From Burkholderia sp. SRS-W-2-2016 (GTDB lineage Bacteria; Pseudomonadota; Gammaproteobacteria; Burkholderiales; Burkholderiaceae), in assembly GCF_001931485.1 (NCBI RefSeq), contig NZ_MSDV01000072.1:1-61918 (forward strand): DNA of 61,918 nucleotides, written 5' to 3'. The notes beneath the pieces are model-generated. The model saw only the letters and a list, made by a program, of their open reading frames with translations. It was not told the DNA's origin and ran no database searches. Shown piece by piece: positions 43,947 through 57,147 of this stretch (position 1 is the stretch's first letter; each line of letters begins with the position of its first letter). The translations under genes and the position numbers were made by a program.

Positions 43947-45020
43947 TCAAGGAAAGAACACCTTGAAACGAATGGCGCCGTACAGCCGCCAGAAGATCGA
44001 TAGAAACGGAATCGGGATCGAGGTCCAGACCATCTCGGCGATGTGGCGCCAGCCGTGGTTGCGCCGGCGTAGCCGCAGCACCGAGAAATAGCCGGTCAGC
44101 GCGCACCATGCGAGCCAGCCCGCTGTCGCCACCGCCGCTTGCTGCGCGAACATCCCGCCGACGGCGACCAGCGCGGCGATGAGGATCGCGTAATACAGCA
44201 GCGGCGGCCGCGAGCGAATCCGCGCGCGAAACAGTTCGGGATGCTTGCGATACAGCAGCGCGTCGAACTGGCTCTTCCTCTGCTGACCGATGCTCACGCC
44301 CCAGCGCGCGGGCCGCACCGGGTGGACGACGATCGCGTCGGAAGCGCGGACGATCTTGCCGCCCACGCTCAGCAGCGTGAATTGCAGGTCCGAATCCTCG
44401 CGCCACGCGCAGGTGAAGCGCTCGTCGAAGCCGCCGGTCGCGACCAGCGCCGCATGCGTGACGAACACGTTCGCGGTCGCGAACTCGGCGCGCGCGAGGC
44501 TGCTGGTGTCCGCTTCGTAATCGGTCGGCAGTTCCGGCAGTGCCGGCAGCGGTACGACGATCGTGCCGGCTGCCGCCGCCGCGCCGTGCGAAAGCGCGGC
44601 GATCCCGGCGCTCAGCCAGTGCGGGTCGGGCAGCGTGTCGTCGTCGGTGAACGCGATCAGCGACGCGCGCGCGTGCTGCCAGCCCGCGTTGCGCGCGCCG
44701 GCCGGCCCCTGGGTGCGGGTCACCGGCACGTACAGAATTTCCAGGCCGCGCGGTGCCTGTTCGCGAGCGAAGCGTTCGACGCATGCGCGGGTGGCGTCGT
44801 CGGGGCCGTCGTCGCAGATCACGATCTCGTAGCGGTCCGGCGCCAGTTGCTGCGCGCACAGCGCGCGCAGACAGTTCGCGAGCATCGCCGGGCGCCGGTA
44901 GGTGGGCACCACCACCGACACATCCGAGAACGAGCGCGCTTCCACACCCCAGCCGGACTCTTCGGAGTCCGCACGGCTGCGGCGCGCGGTGACACCGCCA
45001 TGCAGCAGCGGCGCATTCAT
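43947..45020 (-). CDS. Family 2 glycosyltransferase
   Basis: A 357-residue GT-A enzyme. VSVVVPTYRRPAMLANCLRA (about 35-54) is the nucleotide-sugar start, FTDDDTLPDPHWL holds the DxD-type metal site, and EDSDLQF is the catalytic-base region. The C-terminal quarter has two hydrophobic stretches (LLYYAILIAALVAVGGMFAQ and AWCALTGYFSVLRL), so it sits at the inner membrane. Start ATG 45020 overlaps the gmhB stop, placing it in one operon with a heptose-pathway enzyme, hence a surface glycan role. Confidence 0.85.
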   Translation of the reverse strand: MNAPLLHGGVTARRSRADSEESGWGVEARSFSDVSVVVPTYRRPAMLANCLRALCAQQLAPDRYEIVICDDGPDDATRACVERFAREQAPRGLEILYVPVTRTQGPAGARNAGWQHARASLIAFTDDDTLPDPHWLSAGIAALSHGAAAAAGTIVVPLPALPELPTDYEADTSSLARAEFATANVFVTHAALVATGGFDERFTCAWREDSDLQFTLLSVGGKIVRASDAIVVHPVRPARWGVSIGQQRKSQFDALLYRKHPELFRARIRSRPPLLYYAILIAALVAVGGMFAQQAAVATAGWLAWCALTGYFSVLRLRRRNHGWRHIAEMVWTSIPIPFLSIFWRLYGAIRFKVFFP

Positions 45021-45628
45021 TGGATCGCTCCCTTGCGGCGCGCGGCGGCGCCCGCCGGCATCCCGTGCAGCACCACGTGTTGCGCGGCCTCGTGCAGATT
45101 GGCGGCGCGCATGCCGGGCACGCGTTGCGGGCCGACCCGCCATTCGGTCTCGTGACCGTTGTCGAGCAGCACGGTATGGCAGCCGGCGCGATTGCCCGCT
45201 TCGACGTCGTCGAGAACGTCGCCGATGAACCAGCTGTTCGCCAGATCGAGTCGATGCTCCTGCGCCGCGCGCAGCAGCATGCCCGGCTCGGGCTTGCGGC
45301 AATCGCAGGCGAGCGCGTAGCGCGCGACGCTGCCTTGCGGATGATGCGGGCACCAATACACGCCCGCGAGCTTCGCGCCGCATTCGGCAAACATGTGCTG
45401 CAGGCGGTTTTCGACGTCGAGCAACGCGGCCTCGTCGAATTTGCCGAGCGCGACGCCGGCCTGATTGCTGATCACGAACAGCGTGAGCGGATACGCGGCG
45501 AGCAGCGCGAGCCCTTCGCGCGCGCCCGGCGCGAAACGCATCAGCGCGGGGTCGGCGTTGTAGGGCACGTCTTCGAGCAGCGTGCCGTCCATGTCGATGA
45601 AGACTGCGGGTTGGGTGGTCATGGGCAT
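45017..45628 (-). CDS. gmhB: D-glycero-D-manno-heptose-1,7-bisphosphate 7-phosphatase-like HAD enzyme
   Basis: A 203-residue HAD-IIIA phosphatase. The nucleophile motif is FIDMDGTLLED, motif II VISNQAG, and the late motif is FIGDVLDDVEAG. The zinc-binding insert CPHHPQG ... CDCRKPEPGM is typical of GmhB. Starts at ATG 45628 (alternative 45622). GmhB makes heptose 1-phosphate for LPS core heptose. Its partner here is a glycosyltransferase; other heptose genes are not in the window, so it may serve a dedicated glycan. Confidence 0.85.
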   Translation of the reverse strand: MPMTTQPAVFIDMDGTLLEDVPYNADPALMRFAPGAREGLALLAAYPLTLFVISNQAGVALGKFDEAALLDVENRLQHMFAECGAKLAGVYWCPHHPQGSVARYALACDCRKPEPGMLLRAAQEHRLDLANSWFIGDVLDDVEAGNRAGCHTVLLDNGHETEWRVGPQRVPGMRAANLHEAAQHVVLHGMPAGAAARRKGAIQ

Positions 45629-45790
45629 TCGAGGGGCGGTGACGGATTCGTGGCGGTGTAGAACGGCGCCGAGCATGTGGCGTGCCACTCGTCTGTCTAC
45701 CGCGCGAATGTCGTCGCGACCCGCGGCGAAGGGGGCTATTCCTGCCGCAGCCGGGTCACGCCTGTCGGCAATGAGGTTCCACCGACGCAA

Positions 45791-46606
45791 TCACGCCTGG
45801 TAGCCCAATTCCGCGCTGATCTTCGCGGCTTCGTGGCGCAACTCGTTGGCGATAAGACCGTCCGGCGACGCGTCGAACCCGCCCGTTGCGCCCAACGCTG
45901 TGATTGCCCCGCAGATGTGTCCGTTCGCATCGAATAGCGGTGCGGAGACTGCGCTGATGCCTTTCAGGTTCGTGTCGTGCACCACGGCCAGACCGGCAGC
46001 CCGAATCTCGCGCTGCAATTGACCAATCGGATCGACGCCGTCGAGTTGCGCGCGCAGTTCGGCGGGCGTGGCAGCCAGTTCTTCTTCCGCCAGTTTCCGC
46101 ACGCGCTTTTCATCGAGCAGGGCGAGAAAAAGCCTTCCGGTAGCGGACCAAAGTAGCGACATCACCGAGCCCGCGCGCACGTTCACCGTCACGGGCAAGC
46201 CGGGTTCTTCGAAGCGCATGATCGTCGGTCCCCGATTGCCCATGATCGCTACGAAGCAGGTCACTTCGAGGCGCTCGCGCAAGCGTATCAGCGACGGTTC
46301 CGCCAGACGGATCGGATCGGCCATGCGCATGGCCGAGAGGCCGATCGCGATGCATTGCGGCCCCAAGACGTACTGCTGGGTCCCCTTGTCCTGCGTCACA
46401 AACGACTCTTCCATCAGGCTCGCCAGATAGCGATGCACCTTGGCGGGATTTTCGCCGAGTCTCGCGGCCAGCGCGGTGAGGGTTGCGCGCCCGCCCGACG
46501 CGGCCAGTTCCTTCAGCACCAGCAAGCCGGTTGACGCCGATTGGACACGCTGGCGGCGATCCCGCGCGGCCGGCGCGATTTTCTCGATTTCGGTAACTGT
46601 TTTCAT
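45791..46606 (-). CDS. IclR-family transcriptional regulator
   Basis: A 271-residue regulator. The N-terminal winged helix (STGLLVLKELAASGG, LTALAARLGENPAKVHRYLA) is at residues 25-80 and the IclR effector domain follows (GRLFLALLDEKRVRKLAEEE, GISAVSAPLFDANGHICGAI). It is divergent from the P450 gene across a 115-bp gap that contains a palindrome and a repeated half-site, so it probably controls that operon. Confidence 0.9.
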   Translation of the reverse strand: MKTVTEIEKIAPAARDRRQRVQSASTGLLVLKELAASGGRATLTALAARLGENPAKVHRYLASLMEESFVTQDKGTQQYVLGPQCIAIGLSAMRMADPIRLAEPSLIRLRERLEVTCFVAIMGNRGPTIMRFEEPGLPVTVNVRAGSVMSLLWSATGRLFLALLDEKRVRKLAEEELAATPAELRAQLDGVDPIGQLQREIRAAGLAVVHDTNLKGISAVSAPLFDANGHICGAITALGATGGFDASPDGLIANELRHEAAKISAELGYQA

Positions 46607-46671
46607 AGGCGTGATCTTAGCCGAGGCGCGCCAGGCGATGCGGTGCCCAGGCTTAACCCCAGTCGTTGAAT

Positions 46672-46698
46672 TACGCAATGCGTACTATAGTTACGCAA
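46672..46698. promoter_or_regulatory. Candidate IclR operator in the divergent gap
   Basis: TACGCA-A-TGCGTA (46672-46684) is a perfect palindrome, and its half TTACGCAA recurs at 46691-46698. The pair lies between the two divergent starts, 24-50 nt before the P450 ATG. AGGAG at 46711 is the P450 ribosome site. Confidence 0.55.
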
Positions 46699-46721
46699 AT
46701 AGTATCGCACAGGAGCGAACC

Positions 46722-49145
<2,424 letters not shown>

Positions 49146-49203
49146 CCGGCGCAGCGCGGCCGGCCAGACGGCGCAACAGCTATAACTAGACCGGAGACTG
49201 AAG

Positions 49204-50532
49204 GTGATAAAGAAACGTGCCAATCTGATGTTCGCCTGTACCATCGGCACCACGCTCGAGTGGTATGACTTTTTCGCCTTTGCCGCGTGTGCCGTACTGG
49301 TATTCGACAAGCAGTTTTTCGTGGTGGGTAACCCGCTCGCCGCAACCCTGCTGTCACTGGCGACGTTCGCGGTCGGCTTTATTGCGCGGCCGCTGGGCGG
49401 CATCGTGTTCGGGTTGATCGGCGACCGTGTGGGTCGCCGCAAGACTCTGGTCGTCAGCCTGTTGATGATGGGTCTGAGCACCTTCGCGGTGGGCCTGTTG
49501 CCGACTTATGCATCGATTGGTCTGGCCGCCCCGTTGTTGCTCGTGTTGCTGCGGATACTGCAAGGTATCGCGGTGGGCGGCGAAGCCACGGGTGCGATCC
49601 TGATGATCGCGGAGTCGATGCCGCGTGCGCAACGAGGCTTCTGGACCAGCTTCACGATGTTCGCCGGGCCGCTCGCCAATGTCCTGACTGCGTTCGTCAT
49701 CGGGATGGTGCAGAAAGTGTATGGCGATTCGGCGTTTGTCGAATGGGCGTGGCGCATTCCGTTCTTCATCTCCGCTCTGCTGGTTATCGTCGGTTTCTGG
49801 ACTCGTCGGCGGGTCGAGGAGTCGGCGGCATTCGCCGAACTTGCCGCCGCGCACAAGACGGTTGAGCGCGCGTCGCTGAGCGAGACCTGCGCGCGTAACT
49901 GGCGGCAAATGGGCAAGGCGTTTTTCGTGAAGGCCGCGGAGAACACCTTTCTGTATCTCTTCTCGACATTCGTTCTCGGGCTAGCCATCGGCTATCTGCA
50001 CTTCAGCCGCCAGCAGGCACTGTCCGCGCTGATGTGGGCATCGGCAATCGAAGTGTTCGTGATCCTCATGGCCGCGCACGTGTCGGATCGGGTCGGACGT
50101 CGGCCTGTGCTGATTGTGGGTCTGCTTGGCGCCGCTGTTGCGAGTTGCACCCTGTTCACGCTTTCGCCGGGCAGCAACTACCTGCATCTGCAATTTGCGC
50201 TGATCGCCTGTCTCACCTTCCACGGCGTCATTCTCGGACCGATGGCCGCCTACATGGCCGAACTCTTCCCGACGCGCGTGCGCTTTACCGCGATGTCGAC
50301 GAGCTATCAGCTTGCGTCGGTGCTCGGCGGATCGATCGCGCCGATCGTCGGGACCCTGCTGGTCAGCTTCACCGGATCGGCGGCTTTCGTCGCGGGCTAC
50401 GCGATCGTCATGGCGGTGCCCGCATTGATCGCCGTGGGTGTCTCGCGTGAGTCGCGCGGTCAGGATCTTGCAGCGGCGCAGGGTTCCGACGAGAGCCCGA
50501 TGGTCCTGCCGGTCGACGTGCGTCCGACTTGA
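49204..50532 (+). CDS. MFS transporter, metabolite:H+ symporter (MHS/SHS-like)
   Basis: A 442-residue, 12-helix transporter started at GTG 49204 with GGAG 7 bases before it. The signature GTTLEWYDFFAF in helix 1, RPLGGIVFGLIGDRVGRRKT between helices 2 and 3, and LQGIAVGGEATGA match the metabolite:H+ symporter family. It follows the P450 gene across the GAC tract and likely imports the P450 substrate or a related carboxylate. Confidence 0.87.
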   Translation: MIKKRANLMFACTIGTTLEWYDFFAFAACAVLVFDKQFFVVGNPLAATLLSLATFAVGFIARPLGGIVFGLIGDRVGRRKTLVVSLLMMGLSTFAVGLLPTYASIGLAAPLLLVLLRILQGIAVGGEATGAILMIAESMPRAQRGFWTSFTMFAGPLANVLTAFVIGMVQKVYGDSAFVEWAWRIPFFISALLVIVGFWTRRRVEESAAFAELAAAHKTVERASLSETCARNWRQMGKAFFVKAAENTFLYLFSTFVLGLAIGYLHFSRQQALSALMWASAIEVFVILMAAHVSDRVGRRPVLIVGLLGAAVASCTLFTLSPGSNYLHLQFALIACLTFHGVILGPMAAYMAELFPTRVRFTAMSTSYQLASVLGGSIAPIVGTLLVSFTGSAAFVAGYAIVMAVPALIAVGVSRESRGQDLAAAQGSDESPMVLPVDVRPT

Positions 50533-50596
50533 GGAAGCAACGAGATGAGCACGTTCACCGTGCGAATGGTGCGCGTCGCGCGACCGAACCGCGTCC

Positions 50597-53500
50597 TCAG
50601 CGCCGCACCCGCGCGACGATACTCAGCAAATCCTCGAGCACGACCGGCTTCTTCAGATGCGCATCGAAACCGGCAGCTTCGGTCGCATTGATATCGGCCT
50701 GCTGCCCGAAGCCGCTGACGGCGATACATGTCACCGCTTCCATCCCCGGCATGCCGCGCAGCTTGCCGATGAACTCGATGCCGTCCATCCCCGGCATGCC
50801 GATATCCGACAGAATCACGTCCGGCGCATTGCCGTTGATTACCGTCAGCGCTTCGTCGCCGCTGGTCGCGGTGCGGACCTCGGCGCCTTCGGTTTCGAGC
50901 AGCAGCCTGAAGGTTTCGACGGTTGCCGAGTCGTCGTCGACCATCAGGATGCGCAGCCCCTTCAGCGAGTCCGCGACGATTTCCGCGCCCGCGTCCGCAT
51001 GCATCGCGGTGCGGTGAGTCGGCAGCGTGACGGTGAAGGTCGCGCCGCGGCCCAGCCCATCCGACTCCGCGCGCACCGCGCCGCCGTGCAGATTGACGAG
51101 GTCGCGCACCAGCGCGAGGCCGATGCCGAGCCCGCCCCGGCGCGAGCCCGGATCGCGGCTTTGCTGGAACATATCGAAGATATGCGGCAGCAGCGCGGGC
51201 TCGATGCCGGCGCCGGTATCGCTCACGCGCAGCACGGCTTCCGCGTGATCGTTGGCCTGCAACGACACGTCGATCGAACCGTGCTGGGTGAATTTCAACG
51301 CATTGCTGATCAGATTCCAGACGATCTGCTCGACTCGCGTGAGGTCCGCGTGCAGGATCACCGGCGTGTTGGCCATCGCGACGCGCAGCGTGATGCCGCG
51401 CTGCGCGGCGTCTTCCTGCACCGCGCTGCACACGCGATGCACGATGTCGCGCATATCGACCACGGTACGCACGACAGACAACTTGCCGGTCCGCACCCGC
51501 GAAATGTCGAGCAGGTCGTCGATGATCTGCGCCTGGCCGATCACCGTGCGGCGGATCGTGTCCGTGGCGCGCGACACGTTCAGGTTCTGGCGCGTTTCCG
51601 GCGACCGCGCGATCAGCTCGGCGCTCGCCGAAATCAGATTGAGCGGATGCTTGAGTTCGTGCGACACCACCGCGAGAAACTCGTCGCGGCGCCGCTGCGC
51701 GTCGCGCTCGCTGGCCGCGCGCAGCGTTTCGACGTGGGTGCCGCGTCCCGACGCGGTGTCGTTCGCGAACTCGCCGAGATCGCGGGTGATCTTCGCGAAG
51801 CCGCTGATGCCGGGTTCGTCCAGACGCGACAGCACACCGCTCGCGAAAAAGCGCGTGCCGTCCTTGCGCAGATGCCAACGCTCTTCTTCGGCGCGGCCGT
51901 TCAGGCGCGCTTCCGCGAATTCGCGCTGCGCCACGTTGCCGGCGCGGTCTTCTTCGGTGTACAGCATGTCGGCGGACTGGCCGATCATCTCCGCTTCGTG
52001 GTAGCCGAAAATCCGCTCCGCGCCCGCGTTCCAGCTATTGATGATGCCGTTCTCGTCGAATGTGATGATCGCGTAATCCTTGGTGCCTTCCGCGACGATC
52101 CGCATGCGCCGCTCGCCTTCACGCAGCCGGTCTTCTGCCTGGCGGCGCCCGGTGATGTCGATGAACGACAGCACCGCGCCGTCGATGCGGTCTTCGGTGG
52201 TGCGATACGGCACGAAGCGCGCGAGATACCAGCGCCCGTCGTTGCTCTTCAGCTCGCGCTCGATTAAACGCAGCGAATCGAACGCTTCGGCCGCGTCGTC
52301 GGCGAGCTTGTCGTATTCGAGCCGGTGCGTGATGTCGAGCAGCGAGCGGCCGATGTCCGACGGGATGATGCTGAACACGTCGGTCGCGCGCGGCGTATAG
52401 CGCTTGATGCAGATATTGCGGTCGACGAAGATCGTGCCGATGTCGTTCGCGGCGATCAGGTTGTGCAGGTCGTCGTTGATTTTGCCGGTTTCCTCGACCT
52501 TCGACTTCAACTCGGCGTTGACGGTGGTCAGCTCCTCGTTGATCGACTGCAGCTCTTCCTTGCTGGTTTCCAGCTCTTCGGTCGCCGAGCGCAACTCTTC
52601 GTTGATCGCCTGCAATTCCTCGTTGGACGCCTTCAGTTCCTCGGTCGAGGTTTCGGACTGCTCGATCGTCGACTGCAGCTGTTCCTTCGTGCGTTGCAGT
52701 TCGCGTTCGAGCTGGCTGATGATCGGGTCTTTCTGCACGTCGGGAGACGCGATTTCGGCGTTGCCCATGCTGTCTTCGACTTCGTCGAACAGCACCAGCA
52801 CGAAGTCGGCGTTGGCCTCGGGATCGTGCACCGGCCGCGCGGTCATATTGACGAAGTACGAGCGGCCGTCGCGCTCGATACGCACGCGCCGCGCCTCGAC
52901 GCTGCGATTGGTGTGCAATGCCTGGTAGATCGCGGTGCGCAATTCGAGCCGCAATTCGGGCCGCACCACCGCGACGATGTTGTGCGACGGCTCGCCGCCC
53001 GAATACTGCAGAAAGCGCCCGGCGCGGTCGGACAGATGGACGATTTCCGATTCGCGGCTGACCAGCACGCTAGGCGGCGCGTATTGCTCGACCAGCCGCT
53101 GATGCAGATCGCCGAACGACAGACGCCGCCGTCCGGGCGGCTGCACGGTGGTGACGAGCGGGCGCGCGCTCATCGTGCCGGAGATCGCGACCGGCACCGG
53201 CGTGTCGCCGCGCACCGCCATGTTGGCGCGGTAAATGCGGTTGCGCTTGTCGATCACGCTGAACATCGCGCTGACGCTGTCGGCGGATTCAGAACTGCCG
53301 AGAAACAGCACGCCGCCCGGGCGCAGCGCGAAGTGGAACATCTTCAGGATTTCGATCTGCGCTTCGCGATCCAGATAGATCAGCAGGTTGCGGCAGCAGA
53401 TCATGTCGAGCCGCGAGAACGGCGGATCGCTGAGCACGTTGTGATGCGCGAACAGCATGTGCTCGCGCAGCTCCTTCTTGATCCGGTAGTGCGCGGCGTC

Positions 53501-54679
53501 TTTCGTAAAGAACTGGCGAATCCGCGGCGGCGACAGGTCTGCGGCGACGGAGTCCGGGTACAGGCCGGTGCGCGCGAACGAGATCGCGCGTTCGTCGATG
53601 TCGGTCGCGAACACCTGGAACGACACGCCCTCGGGCGACTTCAGCGAGCGCTCCTGCAGCAGCATCGCGATCGAATACGCTTCCTCGCCGGTCGCGCAGC
53701 CGACCGACCACACGCGAATGCGATCCTGTTCGCCGCGGTTTTCGAAGATCGGCGGCAGCACCTCGCGCTCCAGCACGTCGAACGCTTCCTTGTCGCGGAA
53801 GAAGTTCGTCACGCTGATCAGCATGTCCTGCAGCAGCGCCTAGGTTTCTTCCGGATGCATGTGCAGGTAATCGCGATACGACTGCAGGTCGGTGATGCCG
53901 TTCACCTGCAGGCGCCGCTCGATCCGGCGCAGCACGGTGGCCCGTTTGTAATGCCGGAAGTCGTGCGCGGTGCGGGTGCGCAGGATCACCATGATTTCGC
54001 GCAGCGCGCGCTCGGCGGTTTCGTCGACGGCGGTTTCTTCGCGCTCCTCGTTCTGCGCGGCCGGCAGCTGGATTTCGCGCGCGGTCGACAACAGATCCAG
54101 CAGCCGTTGCGGCATTTCGGCGGCGGTCAGCACGAAGTCGACCGCGCCGGTTGCGATCGCGCTGCGCGGCATGCTGTCGTATTCGGCCTCGGCCGGATCC
54201 TGCGCGAGCGTGATGCCGCCCATTTCCTTCACGCGCGCGAGCCCGACCGAGCCGTCCGAGCCGGCGCCCGACATCACGATGCCGATCGCACGCGAACGAT
54301 GGGCCTCGGCGAGGGTGCGGAAGAATACGTCGATGCTGGCGCGGCGGCCCTCTTCGTGCTGCTGCGGGGTGACGCGCAGATAGTCGTCGACCATCGTCAG
54401 TTCGCGCGATGGCGCGACGATGTAGACGTGATCGGGCTCGATGTGGGTGGCCTCGGTGACCGCCACCACCGGCATGCTGGTCGCTTTTTGCAGCAGCGAG
54501 GCCAGATTGCTTTCGTGGTCCGGCGCGAGATGGACGACCACGACGAACGACATCGAGGTGTGGGCGGGCAGCGCGTCGAAGAATTCCAGGAGCGCGTTCA
54601 GCCCCCCCGCCGATGCGCCGATACCGACGATCGGATGGAGTGACTGGCTCGGCAACGTCTGCGCCCGCTTTTTTGACAT
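50597..54679 (-). pseudogene. CheB-CheR-PAS-histidine kinase-receiver fusion, interrupted by in-frame TAG
   Basis: Read as one gene this is 1360 codons. Segment 1 (54679-53840) is the CheB methylesterase: GASAGG, HLAPDH and SGAGSDG hold the Ser-His-Asp site. It then enters the CheR N-terminal helical part and stops at TAG (53842-53840) in HMHPEET*ALLQDMLISV. Segment 2 continues in the same frame (ATG 53824) with CheR (SVGCATGEEAYSIAMLL), a coiled coil, PAS domains, kinase SHELKHPLN and ATPase GLGIGLAL, and a C-terminal receiver (MVDDDS, DIGMPGMDG). The break falls inside CheR, so either translation restarts, the stop is read through, or the gene is dead or mis-sequenced. Confidence 0.85.
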
Positions 54680-54781
54680 GGCTGCTGGTCCTTGGGAAAA
54701 AGGATAGTGTCTCGCGCTGTATTTTTACAGGTGGCCGGGCCTATGGCACGGTCGCGCAGATCACTATTATCCCGCATGAGA

Positions 54782-55771
54782 TCAGGTTTCCAACAGCATC
54801 GACTGCAAAAATCCTGCCGCGGCGCGCGCACGCAGCGCGGTTTCTTTCTCGCGCTGCTGTGCGTTGACGGCGCCGATCCGGCCGAAATGCTCGCTCATTT
54901 CGCGGCTCATCATTTCGCGTTCGCGCAGTGCTCGCAGCGCATCGCGCAGCGAATGCTCGACGTCGCGGCGGCGGCCCTCGCGCAGCGACATGGCGGAGTA
55001 CGCATGGCCGGTGTGGCAGCGGTAGCGCAACAGATGCGGATCGTTCAGGCGCCACAGCGTGCCGTTGCATTCGGGGCAGGTGTAGGTGGATGGGGTGGCG
55101 ATCTGCTTGAGCTCTTCGACCGGCAGCGACTCGCTCATCCATGCCTTCTGCTCGATACCGGCACGCTCTACCGCTGCGCGGCGGGCCAGGTCGCCTTTGG
55201 CCGCTCCGCCGAGCCGGCCGTCGGTCAGATCGACGAGGCACGCGCCGAGTGCCGCGAGCGGCAGCACGTGATCGGCGAACGGGGCCGCATGCAGCGGCAT
55301 CTCGCTGGCGAACGCGTCGTCCGGGTGTTGCACGACGGTGGTGCCGCCGCACGCCTGGATCGCTTCGAGGCCGGCCGCGCCGTCGTCGAGCAGGCCGGTC
55401 AGCACCACGCCGATCGCGCGTTCGCCCAGTTGCGTGGCGGTGCTGCGAAACAGCGGATCGATTGCGGGGCGCGCGAAATTTTCCTTCGCGCCGTGCACGA
55501 GGCGCAGGCGGCCGCCTTCGACCACCAGATGCTGATCGGGTGGCGCGACGTAGATGCGGCCGCGCTCGTAAACGTCGCCGTCGCGCGCATGCGTGGCCGG
55601 CAGCGGGCCGGCGGTATTGAGTAGCGAGGGCAGCATGCTGCTGTGCGCGCCGACATGCAGAACGATCGCGATGCTGGCGGGCAGGTCGCGAGGGAGTTGG
55701 GAGGCGAGGGAACGGAGGGCGTCGACGCCGCCCGATGACGTACCGATAGCAATGAAGTCACGATGGGTCAA
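54782..55771 (-). CDS. CheB-type chemotaxis methylesterase with C-terminal zinc-ribbon-like part
   Basis: A 329-residue protein. I chose TTG 55771 because GGAG lies 5 bases upstream and the CheB fold begins at once (THRDFIAIGTSSGGVDALRS); an ATG at 55831 would add 20 residues. The Ser-His-Asp site is in GTSSGG, VLHVGAHS and TGLLDDGAAG. There is no receiver domain. The C-terminal part has TCPECNGTLW and YRCHTGHAYS, a four-ligand metal site. It lies 102 nt upstream of the CheB-CheR fusion, same strand. Confidence 0.8.
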   Translation of the reverse strand: MTHRDFIAIGTSSGGVDALRSLASQLPRDLPASIAIVLHVGAHSSMLPSLLNTAGPLPATHARDGDVYERGRIYVAPPDQHLVVEGGRLRLVHGAKENFARPAIDPLFRSTATQLGERAIGVVLTGLLDDGAAGLEAIQACGGTTVVQHPDDAFASEMPLHAAPFADHVLPLAALGACLVDLTDGRLGGAAKGDLARRAAVERAGIEQKAWMSESLPVEELKQIATPSTYTCPECNGTLWRLNDPHLLRYRCHTGHAYSAMSLREGRRRDVEHSLRDALRALREREMMSREMSEHFGRIGAVNAQQREKETALRARAAAGFLQSMLLET

Positions 55772-56040
55772 ATTTGCTCCGGGACGTGATGGGCGGTTTT
55801 TGCCGTATAGGTAAATATGAGCAATCGGCATGCCGCGGGAGGGCTGCCGTGGCTCAGCTTCTGGGGTTGCGAAGCCGCTGTTTTGGCGGCGCGCGGGCCG
55901 GCGCCGATGCGTCAAATCTGCACGTTCGCGGGCCGCAATTACATCGGTAGCGCGGACAGCGCTCGCCCGCTGTCGCTCGCGGCGGCCGAGCGCGGTATAG
56001 CGTTTGCTCGACCGGGGCAACTCTCTCTCAAGGAATTGCC

Positions 56041-56577
56041 ATGAACAACACCAAAACCGCCGGCGGCCGCGATACCGTTACCACATCCGACGCGCTCGCG
56101 CTGCTCGAAGCCGATCACCGCGCGGTCGAAAAACTGTTCGACGCATTCGGCAAGGAGCGCGGCGACGAACGCGCGACGCTCGAAGCAAAGGCCGCGTTGG
56201 CGCAGCGCGCGTGCGAAGAACTGACGATGCACGCGATCATCGAGGAAGAACTGTTGTACCCGGCCGCGCAGCAGGCGCTGCCCGACGACGACAAGCTCGA
56301 CGTCGACGAAGCGTTCGTCGAGCACTACCTGGTGAAGACGCTGATCGCGCGGTTCGAAACGCTGAAGGCCGGCGACAAGGGCTTCGACGCGACCTTCAAG
56401 GTGATGTCCGAACTCGTGAAGCATCACGTAGAAGAAGAGGAGGGCGAACTGTTTCCCGCGTTGCGGCGCACCGGGCTCGATCTCGCAGGGCTCGGCACGA
56501 AGATCGCCGCGCGCAAGGAAGCGCTGCAAAGCAAACTCGACCAGGCGGGTAGCCGGGCGGTCGGCGATAAGACGTGA
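56041..56577 (+). CDS. Haemerythrin (HHE) domain protein
   Basis: A 178-residue four-helix protein with AAGGAA before the ATG. Iron ligands are visible: LLEADHRAVEKLF, then LTMHAIIEEELLYPA, EHYLVKTLI and VKHHVEEEEGELFPAL. These form the di-iron site that binds O2 or NO in this family. Cytoplasmic, no signal. Divergent from the CheB-type gene. Confidence 0.9.
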   Translation: MNNTKTAGGRDTVTTSDALALLEADHRAVEKLFDAFGKERGDERATLEAKAALAQRACEELTMHAIIEEELLYPAAQQALPDDDKLDVDEAFVEHYLVKTLIARFETLKAGDKGFDATFKVMSELVKHHVEEEEGELFPALRRTGLDLAGLGTKIAARKEALQSKLDQAGSRAVGDKT

Positions 56578-56874
56578 TTGGGTTTTAGTGGGACTGGGAT
56601 GAAGCTAATGCGTGGGCGTGGTCGCTGGTATCGGCCGGCCGGAGCAATCGCGCCGCCGATCCCCGTAGCACGAAGCGCCGGTCGATGCGATCCGGGCCGG
56701 GTCAAAAGTGGACTTCGGTGCATCGCACAATGCGACGCCGTATTGAAAGCTTCGCCGCAATAGGGTGTCCGAAAGTGCATCGTTATGGACGAACGCAGCG
56801 TCGCGGACTCCACTACCATCGTTGGCAGGAGACGAAGCCCCCACACCAAGCTGGATGTAAGGCAGGGAACCGAC

Positions 56875-57147
56875 ATGTCGAGGAGAAAACTGAAACTGAC
56901 GCGATGCTCGCCGAGCGTTGCGATGTCGCGCAACGACTTTTCGGTTTTCGTCACCGCGCGACGCAGTTGCGATGGCCGCTTCTACGCCGATCTGCTGGTC
57001 AGCCGCAAAGCCGACGGCCGCCGTCTGTTCCCGTTCGACGGCGCGCCGGAAGTCGGCCCGTTCGAAAGCATCGAGGAAGCGCGGCTGGCCGCCGAAGAGT
57101 ATGGCGCGCGCATCGTCGCCGCCGATCTCGCCTGTCCCGAAGCGTGA
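56875..57147 (+). CDS. DUF6723-like small protein
   Basis: A 90-residue protein; ATG 56875 follows GCAGGGA. It is basic at the start (SRRKLKLTRC), then DFSVFVTARRSCDGRFYADL, GRRLFPFDGAPEVGPFESIE and EEYGARIVAADLACPE. The FPFDGAPE...GPF...A...IVAADL pattern is that of a Burkholderiaceae DUF. Function unknown. The 297 bases before it show no gene. Confidence 0.65.
   Translation: MSRRKLKLTRCSPSVAMSRNDFSVFVTARRSCDGRFYADLLVSRKADGRRLFPFDGAPEVGPFESIEEARLAAEEYGARIVAADLACPEA

Noticed and set aside
50657..54643. Long plus-strand open frames of 536 and 772 codons opposite the CheB/CheR gene.
   Set aside because: They are Arg/Ala/Gln-rich shadows of a clearly assigned gene, typical of high-GC DNA.
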